Positions 26,903-36,556 of a stretch of DNA of 64,000 nucleotides are shown piece after piece (the first letter of the stretch is position 1; each line of letters begins with the position of its first letter). The notes beneath the pieces are model-generated. The model was not told where the DNA came from. It ran no database searches and was given only the letters and a program-made list of their open reading frames with translations. Origin of the DNA: Rhodopseudomonas palustris (lineage in GTDB: Bacteria > Pseudomonadota > Alphaproteobacteria > Rhizobiales > Xanthobacteraceae); the NCBI RefSeq assembly GCF_003031265.1, contig NZ_CP019966.1:3038001-3102000 (forward strand), written 5' to 3'. Made by a program: the position numbers and the translations under genes.

Positions 26903-27954
26903 GCGCCCGCAAGGCCGCCTCGAAGGCAGCGGCGCCGGAAAACACCGTCCGGCATCCGCGCGAGACCACCGAGCTGTACGGTCACCACGCCGCCGAACAA
27001 GCGCTGCTCGACGCTTATCGCGGCGGCCGGATTGCCCATGCCTGGCTGATCGGCGGCGCGCAGGGAATCGGCAAGGCGACGCTGGCGTACCGGATGGCGC
27101 GGTTCGTGCTGACGCATCGCGAGCCGCAATCGGACGCGGTGCGGAGCGCAGCCTCGCTGGCGATCGACCCCGATCATCCGGTGGCGCGCCATATCGCGGC
27201 CGAGGCCCATGGCGGGCTGCTGACGCTGGAGCGTTCGGTCAACGACAAAGGCGTGCTGCGCAACGTCATCACCGTCGATGAGTCGCGCGAGACGATCTCG
27301 TTCTTTGGCGCCACCGCGGCGATCGATGGCTGGCGGGTGTGCATCGTCGACACCGTCGACGACCTGAATGCCAATTCGGCGAACGCGCTGCTCAAGGTGA
27401 TCGAGGAGCCGCCGCAGCGCTCGCTGTTCCTGCTGCTGTCGAACGCGCCGGCGCGCGTGCTGCCGACCATCCAGTCGCGATGCCGCAAGCTGATGCTGCG
27501 CCCGCTCGCGACCGCTGACGTGATCGCCGCAGCGGCGGATGCGGCCGGTCTCGAGCGCGATGATCCGCAGCTCGGCGAAGCGGCCGCGGCGTCCGAAGGC
27601 AGCGTCGCGCGCGCGCTGATGCTGATGGGCGGCGGCGCCTTGTCGCTGCAGCAGACCACGACCGCGCTGCTCGACAGCCTGCCGAATGTCGATCCCCGCG
27701 CGCTGCACGCGCTTGGCGATGCGATCGGCGGCACCGATCGTGCGACGCTGCAGGCCTTTGTCGATGGGGTCGACCGCTGGGTCGCGGCGCGGCTCCGCAC
27801 GCCAGATCCGAACGCGGAACTGCCGCGCCTTGCACGGCTGGCGGAGGTATGGGAAAAGATCGGCCGCGCCGCACGCGACACCGAAGCCTACAATCTCGAG
27901 CGGAAACCGCTGGTATTTTCGGTGTTCGGGCTTCTCGCGGAGGCGGTGCGCTGA
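26899..27954 (+). CDS. holB: DNA polymerase III delta' subunit
   Basis: The 351-residue AAA+ clamp-loader subunit has LYGHHAAEQALLDAYRGGRIAHAWLIGGAQGIGKATLAYRMA, with a P-loop-like GAQGIGK. It also has VDTVDDLNANSANALLKVIEEPP, and LPTIQSRCRKLMLRPL, the SRC sensor-1/arginine-finger region. The start overlaps the tmk stop (ATGA). The zinc-binding cysteines of E. coli delta' are not seen. It loads the sliding clamp with DnaX and delta. Confidence 0.94.
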   Translation: MSARKAASKAAAPENTVRHPRETTELYGHHAAEQALLDAYRGGRIAHAWLIGGAQGIGKATLAYRMARFVLTHREPQSDAVRSAASLAIDPDHPVARHIAAEAHGGLLTLERSVNDKGVLRNVITVDESRETISFFGATAAIDGWRVCIVDTVDDLNANSANALLKVIEEPPQRSLFLLLSNAPARVLPTIQSRCRKLMLRPLATADVIAAAADAAGLERDDPQLGEAAAASEGSVARALMLMGGGALSLQQTTTALLDSLPNVDPRALHALGDAIGGTDRATLQAFVDGVDRWVAARLRTPDPNAELPRLARLAEVWEKIGRAARDTEAYNLERKPLVFSVFGLLAEAVR

Positions 27955-28034
27955 CGCCGATCCGGCGATCGATCGCCCGGCATGGTCAGCGCCGCCGCGC
28001 TCAACCGATCCAGATTTGAAAGGCGTCCGCGCAG

Positions 28035-29579
28035 ATGGCGCAGCGAAATTCATTCTACATCACCACGGCGATCTCCTATCCGAACGGCGCGCCGCATATC
28101 GGTCACGCCTATGAGGCGATCGCGACCGACGCGCTGGCCCGGTTCCAGCGGCTCGACGGCAAGGATGTGTTCTTCCTGACCGGCACCGACGAGCACGGCC
28201 TGAAGATGATCCAGACCGCGCAGCGCGAGGGGATGACGCCGGCTGAGCTTGCCGCCCGCAATGCCGGCCGCTTCCGCGACATGGATGATCGCTTCGGCAT
28301 CTCCTACGACCGCTTCATCCGTACCTCCGAGGAGCAGCATCACGCGTCCGTCCAGGAAATCTGGAAGCGCATGCAGGCCAGCGGCGACATCTATCTCGAC
28401 AGCTATTCCGGCTGGTACTCGGTCCGGGACGAAGCCTATTACGCCGAGGATGAAACCGTCGTCGGCGAGGACGGCGTTCGCCGTGGCCCGCAGGGCACGC
28501 CGGTCGAGTGGGTCGAGGAGAAGAGCTACTTCTTCAAACTGTCGGCCTATCAGGACAGACTGTTGAAGCTCTACGAGGAGCAGCCGGACTTCATCGGCCC
28601 GGACGCGCGCCGCAACGAGGTGGTCAGCTTCGTCAAGGGCGGGCTGAAGGATCTGTCGGTGTCGCGCACCACGTTCGACTGGGGCGTCAAGGTGCCAGGC
28701 GATCCCGAGCACGTGATGTATGTCTGGGTCGACGCGCTGACCAACTACATCACCGGCGTCGGCTTCCCGGATGAATCCGACAAGAACTGGCATTACTGGC
28801 CGGCTGACGTTCACGTCATCGGCAAGGACATCATCCGCTTCCATGCGGTGTACTGGCCGGCGTTCCTGATGTCGGCGGGAATCCCGATCCAGAAGCGCGT
28901 CTACGCCCACGGCTTCCTGTTCAACAAGGGCGAGAAGATGTCGAAGTCGGTCGGCAACATCGTCGACCCGTTCAATCTGGCCGACCAGTACGGCGTCGAT
29001 CAGGTGCGTTACTTCTTCCTGCGCGAGGTGCCGTTCGGTTCTGACGGCAGCTACAATCACGAGGCGATCGTCAACCGCATCAACGCCGATCTCGCCAACG
29101 ACCTCGGCAATCTGGCGCAGCGTTCACTCACCATGATCGCCAAGCAGTGCGACGGCAAAGTGCCCGAGCATGGCGCGTTCAGTGAGACCGACAGCGCCAT
29201 CCTGGCGATGGCCGACGGCATGATCGCGCAGGCGCGGACCGCGATGGCGACGCAGCAGATCCATCAGGCGCTCAACGCGGTGTGGGCGGTGGTGGCGGAA
29301 GCCAACCGTTACTTCGCCGGCGAAGCGCCGTGGGCGCTCGCCAAGACCGACCCGGCGCGGCAGAAGACGGTGCTGTACGTCACCGCCGAAGTGCTGCGGC
29401 AGATTGCGATCCTGGCACAGCCGGCGATCCCGACCTCGGCGGCGAAGCTGCTCGACATCCTCGGCGTTGCGGAAGGTTCGCGCGACTTCGCGGCGCTGCC
29501 GACCCGGATCGTGCCGGGCACGCCGCTGCCGGCCCCTGCGCCGATTTTCCCGCGCTACGTCGAGCCGGCGGCAAGCTGA
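28035..29579 (+). CDS. metG: Methionyl-tRNA synthetase
   Basis: The 514-residue class I synthetase has HIGH as PHIGHAYEA (about 20) and the KMSKS loop as [10 protein letters not shown] (about 300). It is the short form, without the zinc-knuckle cysteines and without the C-terminal EMAP/Trbp111-like tRNA-binding domain, as usual in rhizobia-type alphaproteobacteria. It lies 80 bp after holB and 4 bp before the tatD-like gene. Confidence 0.97.
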   Translation: MAQRNSFYITTAISYPNGAPHIGHAYEAIATDALARFQRLDGKDVFFLTGTDEHGLKMIQTAQREGMTPAELAARNAGRFRDMDDRFGISYDRFIRTSEEQHHASVQEIWKRMQASGDIYLDSYSGWYSVRDEAYYAEDETVVGEDGVRRGPQGTPVEWVEEKSYFFKLSAYQDRLLKLYEEQPDFIGPDARRNEVVSFVKGGLKDLSVSRTTFDWGVKVPGDPEHVMYVWVDALTNYITGVGFPDESDKNWHYWPADVHVIGKDIIRFHAVYWPAFLMSAGIPIQKRVYAHGFLFNKGEKMSKSVGNIVDPFNLADQYGVDQVRYFFLREVPFGSDGSYNHEAIVNRINADLANDLGNLAQRSLTMIAKQCDGKVPEHGAFSETDSAILAMADGMIAQARTAMATQQIHQALNAVWAVVAEANRYFAGEAPWALAKTDPARQKTVLYVTAEVLRQIAILAQPAIPTSAAKLLDILGVAEGSRDFAALPTRIVPGTPLPAPAPIFPRYVEPAAS

Positions 29580-29583
29580 CGCC

Positions 29584-30372
29584 ATGCTGGTCGACAGCCA
29601 CTGCCATCTCGACTTCCCCGACTTTGCCGACGATCTCGCCGGCATCGTCGCCCGCGCCGAGGTGAGCGGGGTGGGGCGGATGGTGACGATCTCGACACGG
29701 GTCAAGAAGCTGCCGGACCTGGTAGCTATCGCGGAGCGGTTTCCCAACGTGTACTGCTCGGTCGGCACCCATCCGCATCATGCCGACGAGGAAGACGGCA
29801 TCACCACCGATGAGCTGGTGAAGCTGGCGCAGCATCCCAAGGTGGTGGCGTTCGGCGAGGCCGGGCTCGATTACTTCTACGAAATGGGCTCGCGGCCTGC
29901 GCAGGAGCGCGGCTTCCGCGCCCACATCGCGGCGGCGCGCGAGACCGGGCTGCCACTGGTGATCCACACCCGCGAGGCGGACGATGACTGCGGCAAGATC
30001 CTCGAAGACGAAATGGGGAAGGGAGCTTTTCGCGCGGTGCTGCATTGCTACACCGGCGGTCGCGATCTCGCGATGAAGGCCATCGACCTCGGACTGATGA
30101 TTTCCTTCACCGGCATTCTCACCTTCAAGAAGTCGCAGACGCTGCGGGATCTCGCCGCCGAACTGCCGGCCGACCGTGTCATGGTCGAGACCGACTCGCC
30201 GTATCTGGCGCCGGGCAAATATCGCGGCAAGCGCAACGAGCCTGCCTATGTGGTCGAGACCGCCAAGGTGCTGGCCGAGGTCCGCGGCGTGTCGCTCGAC
30301 GAGATCGCCCGCCAGACGACCGAGAACTTCTTCCGCCTGTTCGGCAAGGTGCCGGCGCCCGCCGCCGCATGA
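29584..30372 (+). CDS. TatD-family metal-dependent hydrolase
   Basis: The 262-residue TIM-barrel protein has the metal-ligand motifs DSHCHLDF (about 4-11), GEAGLDYFY (about 95), HTREAD (about 128), HCYTGG (about 155), and ETDSPYLAPGKYRGKRNEPAYV (about 203). It is a TatD-type 3'-5' DNase/D-aminoacyl-type hydrolase. The metG-tatD-MBL order is widespread in bacteria. Its stop overlaps a 10-codon mini-ORF by ATGA. Confidence 0.93.
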   Translation: MLVDSHCHLDFPDFADDLAGIVARAEVSGVGRMVTISTRVKKLPDLVAIAERFPNVYCSVGTHPHHADEEDGITTDELVKLAQHPKVVAFGEAGLDYFYEMGSRPAQERGFRAHIAAARETGLPLVIHTREADDDCGKILEDEMGKGAFRAVLHCYTGGRDLAMKAIDLGLMISFTGILTFKKSQTLRDLAAELPADRVMVETDSPYLAPGKYRGKRNEPAYVVETAKVLAEVRGVSLDEIARQTTENFFRLFGKVPAPAAA

Positions 30373-30401
30373 CGCCTTTGACAATCGGGGTCGCCGCATG
30401 A
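30369..30401 (+). CDS. 10-codon mini-ORF bridging tatD and the MBL hydrolase gene
   Basis: ATG ACG CCT TTG ... GCC GCA TGA encodes MTPLTIGVAA. Its ATG overlaps the tatD stop as ATGA, and its stop overlaps the next gene's ATG as ATGA. It could carry terminating ribosomes across a 28-nt gap for translational coupling. Whether it is translated is unknown. Confidence 0.3.
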   Translation: MTPLTIGVAA

Positions 30402-31201
30402 CGCTGACGCTCACCATCCTCGGTTCGGGCTCCTCCGCCGGCGTGCCGCGCCCGGCGCTCGGCTGGGGCGCCGCGGACCCGTCCAACCCGAAGAACCGGC
30501 GGCTGCGCTGCTCGCTGCTGGCCGAGCGCATCACGCCGGACGGCGGCATCACCCGCGTGCTGATCGACACTTCGCCTGACCTGCGCGAGCAACTGATCAG
30601 CGCCGACGTCGATCATCTCGACGCGGTGTTCCTCACCCACGAGCACGCCGACCAGACCCACGGCATCGACGATCTGCGCTCCGTGGTGATGGCGATGAAG
30701 CGGCGCATCCCGGTGTATCTCAACCAATCGACCGGCGAGCACGTACTGTGCCGTTTCGCCTACTGCTTCAAGCAGGCGCCGGGCAGCTCATATCCAGCGA
30801 TCCTGAAATCGCGCGAGATCGAGGCCGGCGACAGCAAGACGATCGCAGGCGCCGGCAGCGACCTGACGCTGACCGCGTTTCTGCTGAAGCATGGCGATAT
30901 CCCCGCGCTCGGCTATCGGATCGCCGGGGCGGCCTATACGCCCGACGTCCATGATATTCCGGAAGCGAGCTTCGGCGCCCTTGAAGGCCTCGACCTGTGG
31001 ATCATCGACGGCCTGCGCTACAAGCACCACGCCAGCCACTTCAACATCGAAACCGCGCTGAAATGGATCGAGCAGTTCAAGCCGAGGCGCGCGGTGATCA
31101 CCAACATGAGTGCCGACATCGATTACGAGACGCTGCGCAAGGAACTACCGGAGGGCGTAGTGCCGGGGTTCGATGGGATGCGGCTGGAGATCGCGGGCTG
31201 A
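30398..31201 (+). CDS. MBL-fold metallo-hydrolase (PhnP-like)
   Basis: The 267-residue metallo-beta-lactamase-fold protein has the metal motif THEHADQTHGID (about 78-89), VPRPALGWG near the N-terminus, and HHASHFNIETALKWIEQFKPRRAVITNMS near the C-terminus. The family includes PhnP phosphodiesterases; homologues beside metG-tatD are common but their substrate is not established. The start is at the ATGA overlap with the mini-ORF. Confidence 0.88.
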   Translation: MTLTLTILGSGSSAGVPRPALGWGAADPSNPKNRRLRCSLLAERITPDGGITRVLIDTSPDLREQLISADVDHLDAVFLTHEHADQTHGIDDLRSVVMAMKRRIPVYLNQSTGEHVLCRFAYCFKQAPGSSYPAILKSREIEAGDSKTIAGAGSDLTLTAFLLKHGDIPALGYRIAGAAYTPDVHDIPEASFGALEGLDLWIIDGLRYKHHASHFNIETALKWIEQFKPRRAVITNMSADIDYETLRKELPEGVVPGFDGMRLEIAG

Positions 31202-31227
31202 GGCCGCCACGCGTCCGGCCTTCTTTT

Positions 31228-31378
31228 GTCATTCCGGGGCGCGCGAAGCGCGAACCCGGAATCCATAACCCCTGCGGTTAGTTACTTGGTAAGGTAGATC
31301 GACGAGCGCCCGACGTAATCGCACTGCTGCGGCGTATGGATTCCGGGTTCGCTCGCTTTGCGAGCGCCCCGGAATGAC
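31228..31378. repeat. Intergenic palindromic repeat (GTCATTCCGGGGCGC family)
   Basis: A long inverted repeat runs from GTCATTCCGGGGCG at the left to CGCCCCGGAATGAC at the right, with inner arms CGGGTTC/GAACCCG-type and ATCCAT/ATGGAT flanking a ~70-bp centre. It is a third dispersed-palindrome type in this window. It lies between the MBL hydrolase and the convergent acyl-CoA ligase and may act as a two-way transcript hairpin. Confidence 0.8.
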
Positions 31379-31430
31379 AAACGCGAGGTATCCCGGGCGG
31401 TGCGGCTCGCGCCCGGAATGATGGGAAGTA

Positions 31431-33080
31431 TTACTCCAAAATCGCCTTCGCCGATTTCACCTGATCGCGCAGCATGAATTTTTGGATCTTGCCGGTCGAG
31501 GTTTTCGGGATCGACGAGAACACGATGCTCTTCGGGGTCTTGAAGCCGGGGAGGTGTTCGCGGCAATAGGCGATGATCTCGGCTTCAGTGGCGGTGGCGC
31601 CGTCTTTCAGCTCGACGAAGGCGCAGGGGACTTCGCCCCATTTCGGGTCGGGCTTGGCGACCACGGCGGCGAACAGGATCGCCGGGTGCTTGTACAGCAC
31701 GTCTTCAACCTCGACCGATGACACGTTCTCGCCGCCCGAGATGATGATGTCCTTGGAGCGATCCTTGATGATGACGTAGCCGTCGGCGTCGAGCACGCCG
31801 AGGTCGCCGGTGTGAAACCAGCCGCCGGCGAGCGCTTCTTTGGTGGCCTTTTCGTTCTTCAGATAGCCCTTCATCACGATGTTGCCGCGGAACATCACCT
31901 CGCCGATGGTCTCGCCGTCGCGCGGCACCTCCTGCATCGTCTCCGGATCGAGCACGGTGACGGCTTCCTGCATCGGGTAGGGCACGCCCTGGCGGCGCTT
32001 AAGCTTGGCGCGCTCGGCGACCGGCAGATCGTCCCAACCGGGCTGCTCGGCGCAGACCGACGCCGGGCCGTACACTTCGGTGAGGCCGTACACATGGGTC
32101 AGCTTGATGCCGATGGTCTCGGCGCCGGCCAGCACCGCCATCGGCGGCGCCGCGCCGGCGATCAGGCCGACGACGGGCTTCGTCGCAGCGCCCTTCGGCG
32201 CCTCCGGTGCATTGATCAGCGCGTTATAGACGATCGGCGCGCCGCACATGTGGGTGACGCCGTGCTTCGGGATCAGCTCGAAGATCTTGGCCGGATCGAC
32301 CTTGCGCAGGCAGACGTTGATGCCGGCCGCGGCCGCGATCGTCCACGGGAAGCACCAGCCGTTGCAGTGGAACATCGGCAGCGTCCACAGATACACCGGA
32401 TGCTGGCCGAGATTGCCGGCGAGGATGTTGCTGACCGCGTTGAGATACGCGCCGCGATGATGCGTCACCACGCCCTTCGGATTGCCGGTGGTGCCGGAGG
32501 TGTAGCCGAGCGAGATCGCGTCCCACTCGTCCTCGGGGCGATGGCCGGCGAAGGTCGGATCGCCGGACGCGACCGCATATTCGTATTCGAGCTCGCCGAT
32601 CCGGTGGCTGCCGGGAAACATCTTGTCGTCGACGTCGATCACCAGCGGCTTCGGCTTGGTCATCAGCTTCAGCGCTTCGGCGACGACGCCCGAAAACTCC
32701 GGATCGACCAGGATGATCTTGGCGCCGCCGTGATCGAGCTGGAATGCGATCGCCGCGGCATCGAGCCGGATGTTCAGCGCGTTCAGCACCGCGCCAGCCA
32801 TCGGGACCGCGAAGTGAACTTCGACCATCGCCGGCACGTTGGGCAGCATCACCGCCACGGTGTCGCCGCGGCCGATGCCGCTACGGGTCAGCCAGGAGGC
32901 GAAGCGGCGGCAGCGCGCGCGGGTTTCTTTCCAGGTGTAGTGCCGGCCTTCGTACACCACGGAGGTCAGCTCCGGATAAACGTTGGCGGTGCGCTCCAGG
33001 AAGCTCAGCGGTGACAGCGGCACGAAGTTGGCCGGGGTCTTGTCCAGACCGATGCTGTAATGACCTTGCGGGGTGCTCAT
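31431..33080 (-). CDS. AMP-forming acyl-CoA synthetase
   Basis: The 549-residue ANL-superfamily ligase has the P-loop-like YTSGTTGNPKG (about 193), the A5 motif region VYGLTEVYG, the A7 GEVMFRGN, the hinge A8 YVIIKDRSKDIIISGGENVSS, and the catalytic Lys near the end in PKTSTGKIQKF. It activates a carboxylate with ATP and CoA. The sequence type is that of medium/long-chain or dicarboxylic acid ligases. It is 54 bp downstream of the TRAP permease, suggesting it activates what that transporter imports. Confidence 0.9.
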   Translation of the reverse strand: MSTPQGHYSIGLDKTPANFVPLSPLSFLERTANVYPELTSVVYEGRHYTWKETRARCRRFASWLTRSGIGRGDTVAVMLPNVPAMVEVHFAVPMAGAVLNALNIRLDAAAIAFQLDHGGAKIILVDPEFSGVVAEALKLMTKPKPLVIDVDDKMFPGSHRIGELEYEYAVASGDPTFAGHRPEDEWDAISLGYTSGTTGNPKGVVTHHRGAYLNAVSNILAGNLGQHPVYLWTLPMFHCNGWCFPWTIAAAAGINVCLRKVDPAKIFELIPKHGVTHMCGAPIVYNALINAPEAPKGAATKPVVGLIAGAAPPMAVLAGAETIGIKLTHVYGLTEVYGPASVCAEQPGWDDLPVAERAKLKRRQGVPYPMQEAVTVLDPETMQEVPRDGETIGEVMFRGNIVMKGYLKNEKATKEALAGGWFHTGDLGVLDADGYVIIKDRSKDIIISGGENVSSVEVEDVLYKHPAILFAAVVAKPDPKWGEVPCAFVELKDGATATEAEIIAYCREHLPGFKTPKSIVFSSIPKTSTGKIQKFMLRDQVKSAKAILE

Positions 33081-33134
33081 GACGACCTGCCTCTCACTTC
33101 ACGACGGCGCCGCTGCGTTCTCCCCGCAGCGCCT

Positions 33135-35018
33135 CTACAAGAATCCAATCGAGATCCACGGGATCGCCGCGACCACGATCAAGCCGATCAGCAGCGCCAG
33201 CATATATCCCCAGATCGGGCGCATGCCTTCGGCGGGATCGACGCGGCCGATCGCGCAGGCCGCATAATAGCCGACGCCGAACGGTGGCGCGAACAATCCG
33301 ATGCCCATCGCCAGGATCACCACCATGGCGTAGTGCACCTCGTGGATACCGACGGCGCGGGCGATCGGAAACAGCAGCGGCCCGAACAGCACGATCGCCG
33401 GGATGCCTTCCAGCACGCTGCCGAGGATCACGAAGGCAACGATCGACACTGCCAGGAACGTGGCGGAGCCACCGGGCAGGCCGGTCATCGCCGCCGCCAG
33501 CGCCCGCGAGAAGCCGGACTGCGTCAGGCCCCAGGCCATGCCGGTGGCGGTGCCGATGATCAGCAGAATGGCCCCCGACAGCGCCGCGGTCTCGACCAGC
33601 ATCGGCCGCAGCCGGCGCCAATCGAACTTGCGGTACACCAGGATGCCGACCACCACGGCATAGACGATGCCGATGGTCGAGACTTCGGTGGCGGTGGCGA
33701 CGCCTTCGACCACGGCGGCGCGGATCACGAACGGCAGCGCCAGCGCGGGTAGGGCGACGATGAAGGCCTTGCCGATCTCGCTGCCGCGCGCGCGTTTGAC
33801 GTGGCTAAGGTCTTCGCCGCGATAGCGCCACCACACCAGGCCGCACAGCATGATCGCCAGCACCACGCCGGGTAACAGGCCGCCGGTGAACAGTGCCGAG
33901 ATCGACACGCCGGTGACCGAGCCGATGGTGATCAGCACCAGGCTCGGCGGAATGGTTTCAGTCTGGGCGCCGGTGGCGGAGAGCAGGGCGACCAGATCGC
34001 CCGGCTTGGCGCCGCGCTCCTTCATCTCGGGAAACAGCACCGGCGCCACCGCCGCCATGTCGGCGGCCTTGGAGCCGGAGATGCCGGAGACCAGATACAT
34101 CGCACCGACCAGCACGTAATGCAGGCCGCCGCGGACATGGCCGAGCAGGCTGGCGAGAAACGCCACCATCGCCCGCGCCATCCCGGTCATCTCGATCAGC
34201 AGACCAAGGAAGACGAACAGCGGCACCGACAGCAGGATGAGGTGGCTCATGCCCTCGTCCATCCGGCCGACCAGGATCAGCAGCGGTGTCGTGGTGGTCA
34301 GCGCCAGGTAGCCGTAGATCGCCAAGCCGAAACCGAACGCGATCGGCACGCCGGCGAACACGCAAGTGGCCACCACGCCGACGAAGAAGATCACCAGATT
34401 GAGGTTGCCGAGCGGCTTGAACAGCGGCTGCGCCAGCCAGAACGCGCCGATCAGCAGCGCGACGGTCAGCGCAGCGCCGAACACCAGCTTGAGATCGCCG
34501 AACCGGATCAGCCGGAGAGCTGCGAACAGCGCCATCAGCGCGATGCCGACCGGCAGCGCCGCGGCGCGCCAGCTGTTGGCAAGCGACAGCGCCGGCGTGG
34601 TGATGTAGCTCTCTTCGTAGGCGTATTCGTAGGCCGGCGCGGCGATCAGCAGCAGGAACGCCAGTGCCGCGCAGATGCCGACCAGATCGAGCCAGGCGCG
34701 CAGGCGCGGGGAGGCCCCCGCCACCATCGCTGTCATCCGCATGTGTTCGCCGCGACGGAATGCGACCGCCGCGCCGAACATCGCCAGCCACAGAAACAGG
34801 ATCGACGCCAGTTCGTCGGACCAGATCAGCGGACTGTGGAAGACGTAGCGAGATACCACGCCGGCAAACAGCACGACGACCTCGACGACGACCAGGATCG
34901 CCGCCGGAATCTCGACCATCAGGCCGAGCCCAGCCTCCAGCGCGCCGATCAGCGTCTTACGCTGCGGCGCGTGGAGCCGTTCACCGGCGGTGAGCTGGGA
35001 AGCGTCGGCGCTCGCCAT
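33135..35018 (-). CDS. TRAP transporter permease, fused small and large subunits (DctQ-DctM)
   Basis: The 627-residue membrane protein has an N-terminal DctQ-like four-helix part (about 25-180) with VVSRYVFHSPLIWSDELASILFLWLAMFGAAVAF. A linker helix is followed by a DctM-like large domain (about 200-625) with VPLFVFLGLLIEMTGMARAMV, SGISGSKAADMAAVAPVL and GSVLEGIPAIVLFGPLLFPIA. It transports carboxylates with sodium or protons, using the DctP protein encoded 12 bp upstream. Confidence 0.93.
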   Translation of the reverse strand: MASADASQLTAGERLHAPQRKTLIGALEAGLGLMVEIPAAILVVVEVVVLFAGVVSRYVFHSPLIWSDELASILFLWLAMFGAAVAFRRGEHMRMTAMVAGASPRLRAWLDLVGICAALAFLLLIAAPAYEYAYEESYITTPALSLANSWRAAALPVGIALMALFAALRLIRFGDLKLVFGAALTVALLIGAFWLAQPLFKPLGNLNLVIFFVGVVATCVFAGVPIAFGFGLAIYGYLALTTTTPLLILVGRMDEGMSHLILLSVPLFVFLGLLIEMTGMARAMVAFLASLLGHVRGGLHYVLVGAMYLVSGISGSKAADMAAVAPVLFPEMKERGAKPGDLVALLSATGAQTETIPPSLVLITIGSVTGVSISALFTGGLLPGVVLAIMLCGLVWWRYRGEDLSHVKRARGSEIGKAFIVALPALALPFVIRAAVVEGVATATEVSTIGIVYAVVVGILVYRKFDWRRLRPMLVETAALSGAILLIIGTATGMAWGLTQSGFSRALAAAMTGLPGGSATFLAVSIVAFVILGSVLEGIPAIVLFGPLLFPIARAVGIHEVHYAMVVILAMGIGLFAPPFGVGYYAACAIGRVDPAEGMRPIWGYMLALLIGLIVVAAIPWISIGFL

Positions 35019-35030
35019 ATCGGCCAGCCG

Positions 35031-36050
35031 TTACGCCAGCTTGCCGACGGACTTCTCGAGCAGCGACCACGCCTGATCGCCGTATTTGCCTTTCCACTCG
35101 GCGTAGAAGCCGGCGCTGCGCAGCTTGTCGCGGAACGGCATCACCGGCGGCTGATTGAACAGCAGGCCCTTGGCCGTCAGCTCTTCCTTGACCGTGGCGT
35201 TGAGCTTGGCGGTGTCTTCGCGCTCCTTCACCGCGGCGGCATTGATGTGCTTGGCGACGATCGTGCGCACGTCCGGCGGCAGCTTCTCCCAAGCGCGACG
35301 GTTGGCCAGGAACCAGAAGCCGTCCCACATGTGGTTGGTCAGCGAGCAGTACTTCTGCACTTCGTACAGCTTGGCGGTCGAGATCAGCGCCAGCGGGTTT
35401 TCCTGGCCTTCGACCACCTTGGTCTGCAGCGCCGAATAGACTTCGCTGAAATTGATCGAGGCGGGGGCTGCATCGAACGCCTTGAACATCGAGGTCCACA
35501 GCGGCGACACCGGCACGCGGATCTTGAAGCCCTTGAAGTCGTCCGGGCCGTTGATCGGCTTGGTCGAGGACGTGGTCTGGCGGAAGCCGTTGTCCCAGAT
35601 CTTGTCCATCACCATCAGGCCGGCCTTCTGGATTTCGCCGCGGACGTAGCCGCCGAGCTCGCCATCCATGGCCTTCCAGACCGTCTCATAGTCCGGGAAT
35701 GCGAAGCCGATGCCGTTGATCGATGCCGCCGGCACCAGGGTCGACAGGATCAGGCCTGACAGCGTGAAGAACTCGACGCCGCCGGCGCGAATCTGGCTCA
35801 GCATGTCGGTGTCGGAGCCGAGCTGGTTGTTCGGGAAAACGTCGATCTGGACCTTGCCGTCGGTCTCGGCCTTGATCGCTGCCGACATCTCGCGGGCGCG
35901 AACATTGAGCGGATGGGTGTCGGGCAGGTTGTTGGCGTATTTGTACTTGAATTCGGCCTCAGCGGCCCGTGCCACCCAAGGCGCACCGATGCCACCGATC
36001 GCGGCTGCCGCCGCCGACGCCTTCAACAAGCTCCTGCGTGAAAAACTCAT
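35031..36050 (-). CDS. TRAP transporter periplasmic substrate-binding protein (DctP family)
   Basis: The 339-residue protein has a Tat-like signal (SFSRRSLLKASAAAAAIGG ... ARA) and the TRAP-P core YANNLPDTHPLNVRAREMSAAI. It has the carboxylate-binding Arg region FKGFKIRVPVSP, and SEVYSALQTKVVEGQENPL. AGGAGGAAGCGAG precedes the ATG at 36050, so the long in-frame extension to 36626 is not coding. It captures the substrate for the fused permease downstream. Confidence 0.93.
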   Translation of the reverse strand: MSFSRRSLLKASAAAAAIGGIGAPWVARAAEAEFKYKYANNLPDTHPLNVRAREMSAAIKAETDGKVQIDVFPNNQLGSDTDMLSQIRAGGVEFFTLSGLILSTLVPAASINGIGFAFPDYETVWKAMDGELGGYVRGEIQKAGLMVMDKIWDNGFRQTTSSTKPINGPDDFKGFKIRVPVSPLWTSMFKAFDAAPASINFSEVYSALQTKVVEGQENPLALISTAKLYEVQKYCSLTNHMWDGFWFLANRRAWEKLPPDVRTIVAKHINAAAVKEREDTAKLNATVKEELTAKGLLFNQPPVMPFRDKLRSAGFYAEWKGKYGDQAWSLLEKSVGKLA

Positions 36051-36505
36051 CTCGCTTCCTCCTGCCCGCGTGGTCTTTTTGTGAGAACGCACCCGAAATG
36101 TCGACGCGCCCTTGGTCATCATTTCGGCTGGTCCGGTCAAGCGATTTTGAGCCGCCGGTGGATGGCCGGGCCATCGACCGGACCAGGTTGTGGCCGGACG
36201 CCATGGCGCGCTGGGACGAGACGGACCGATCGGCACCGGAGCCTGCGGACGCCCCAGGTCCGAGCGATGCACGACCGGCGGACGGCTTGGGGCGACGGTC
36301 GCGCAGGCGTCCAGAGGCACGGCTGAGCCTGCCGGAAGGCCGCGCCGTGACCGAGCCGAGCGCATGACCGCGCGCTGTAACTTGGCCGCGGCGTCGATGC
36401 TGCAGCGATCATTCGGAGACCAAGGTCTAGATGCTCGCGGCTTCGAGGCGTCGACTAAACGGAAACCCAGAGCCATGAAGCGTTGCGCACGCAGAACTTT
36501 GTGTA

Positions 36506-36525
36506 TGCCAGACAAGCATCTGGCA
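36506..36525. promoter_or_regulatory. Palindrome, candidate operator (TRAP operon upstream region)
   Basis: TGCCAGA - 6 nt - TCTGGCA has 7-bp perfect arms and sits 15 bp from a second, AT-rich palindrome. Confidence 0.4.
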
Positions 36526-36540
36526 AATCTCACGTATCGA

Positions 36541-36556
36541 TATATTCCATAATATA
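36541..36556. promoter_or_regulatory. AT-rich palindrome, candidate operator (TRAP operon upstream region)
   Basis: TATATT-CCAT-AATATA has 6-bp perfect arms. It is exceptionally AT-rich for this genome and resembles sites of GntR- or TetR-type regulators. Confidence 0.4.

Noticed and set aside
34119..35759. 546-codon open frame antisense to the TRAP genes, and similar long antisense frames (e.g. 38830-39987, 41204-42910, 26554-28053)
   Set aside because: Arg/Gln/His-rich, low-complexity translations mirror the codon pattern of the real gene on the other strand.
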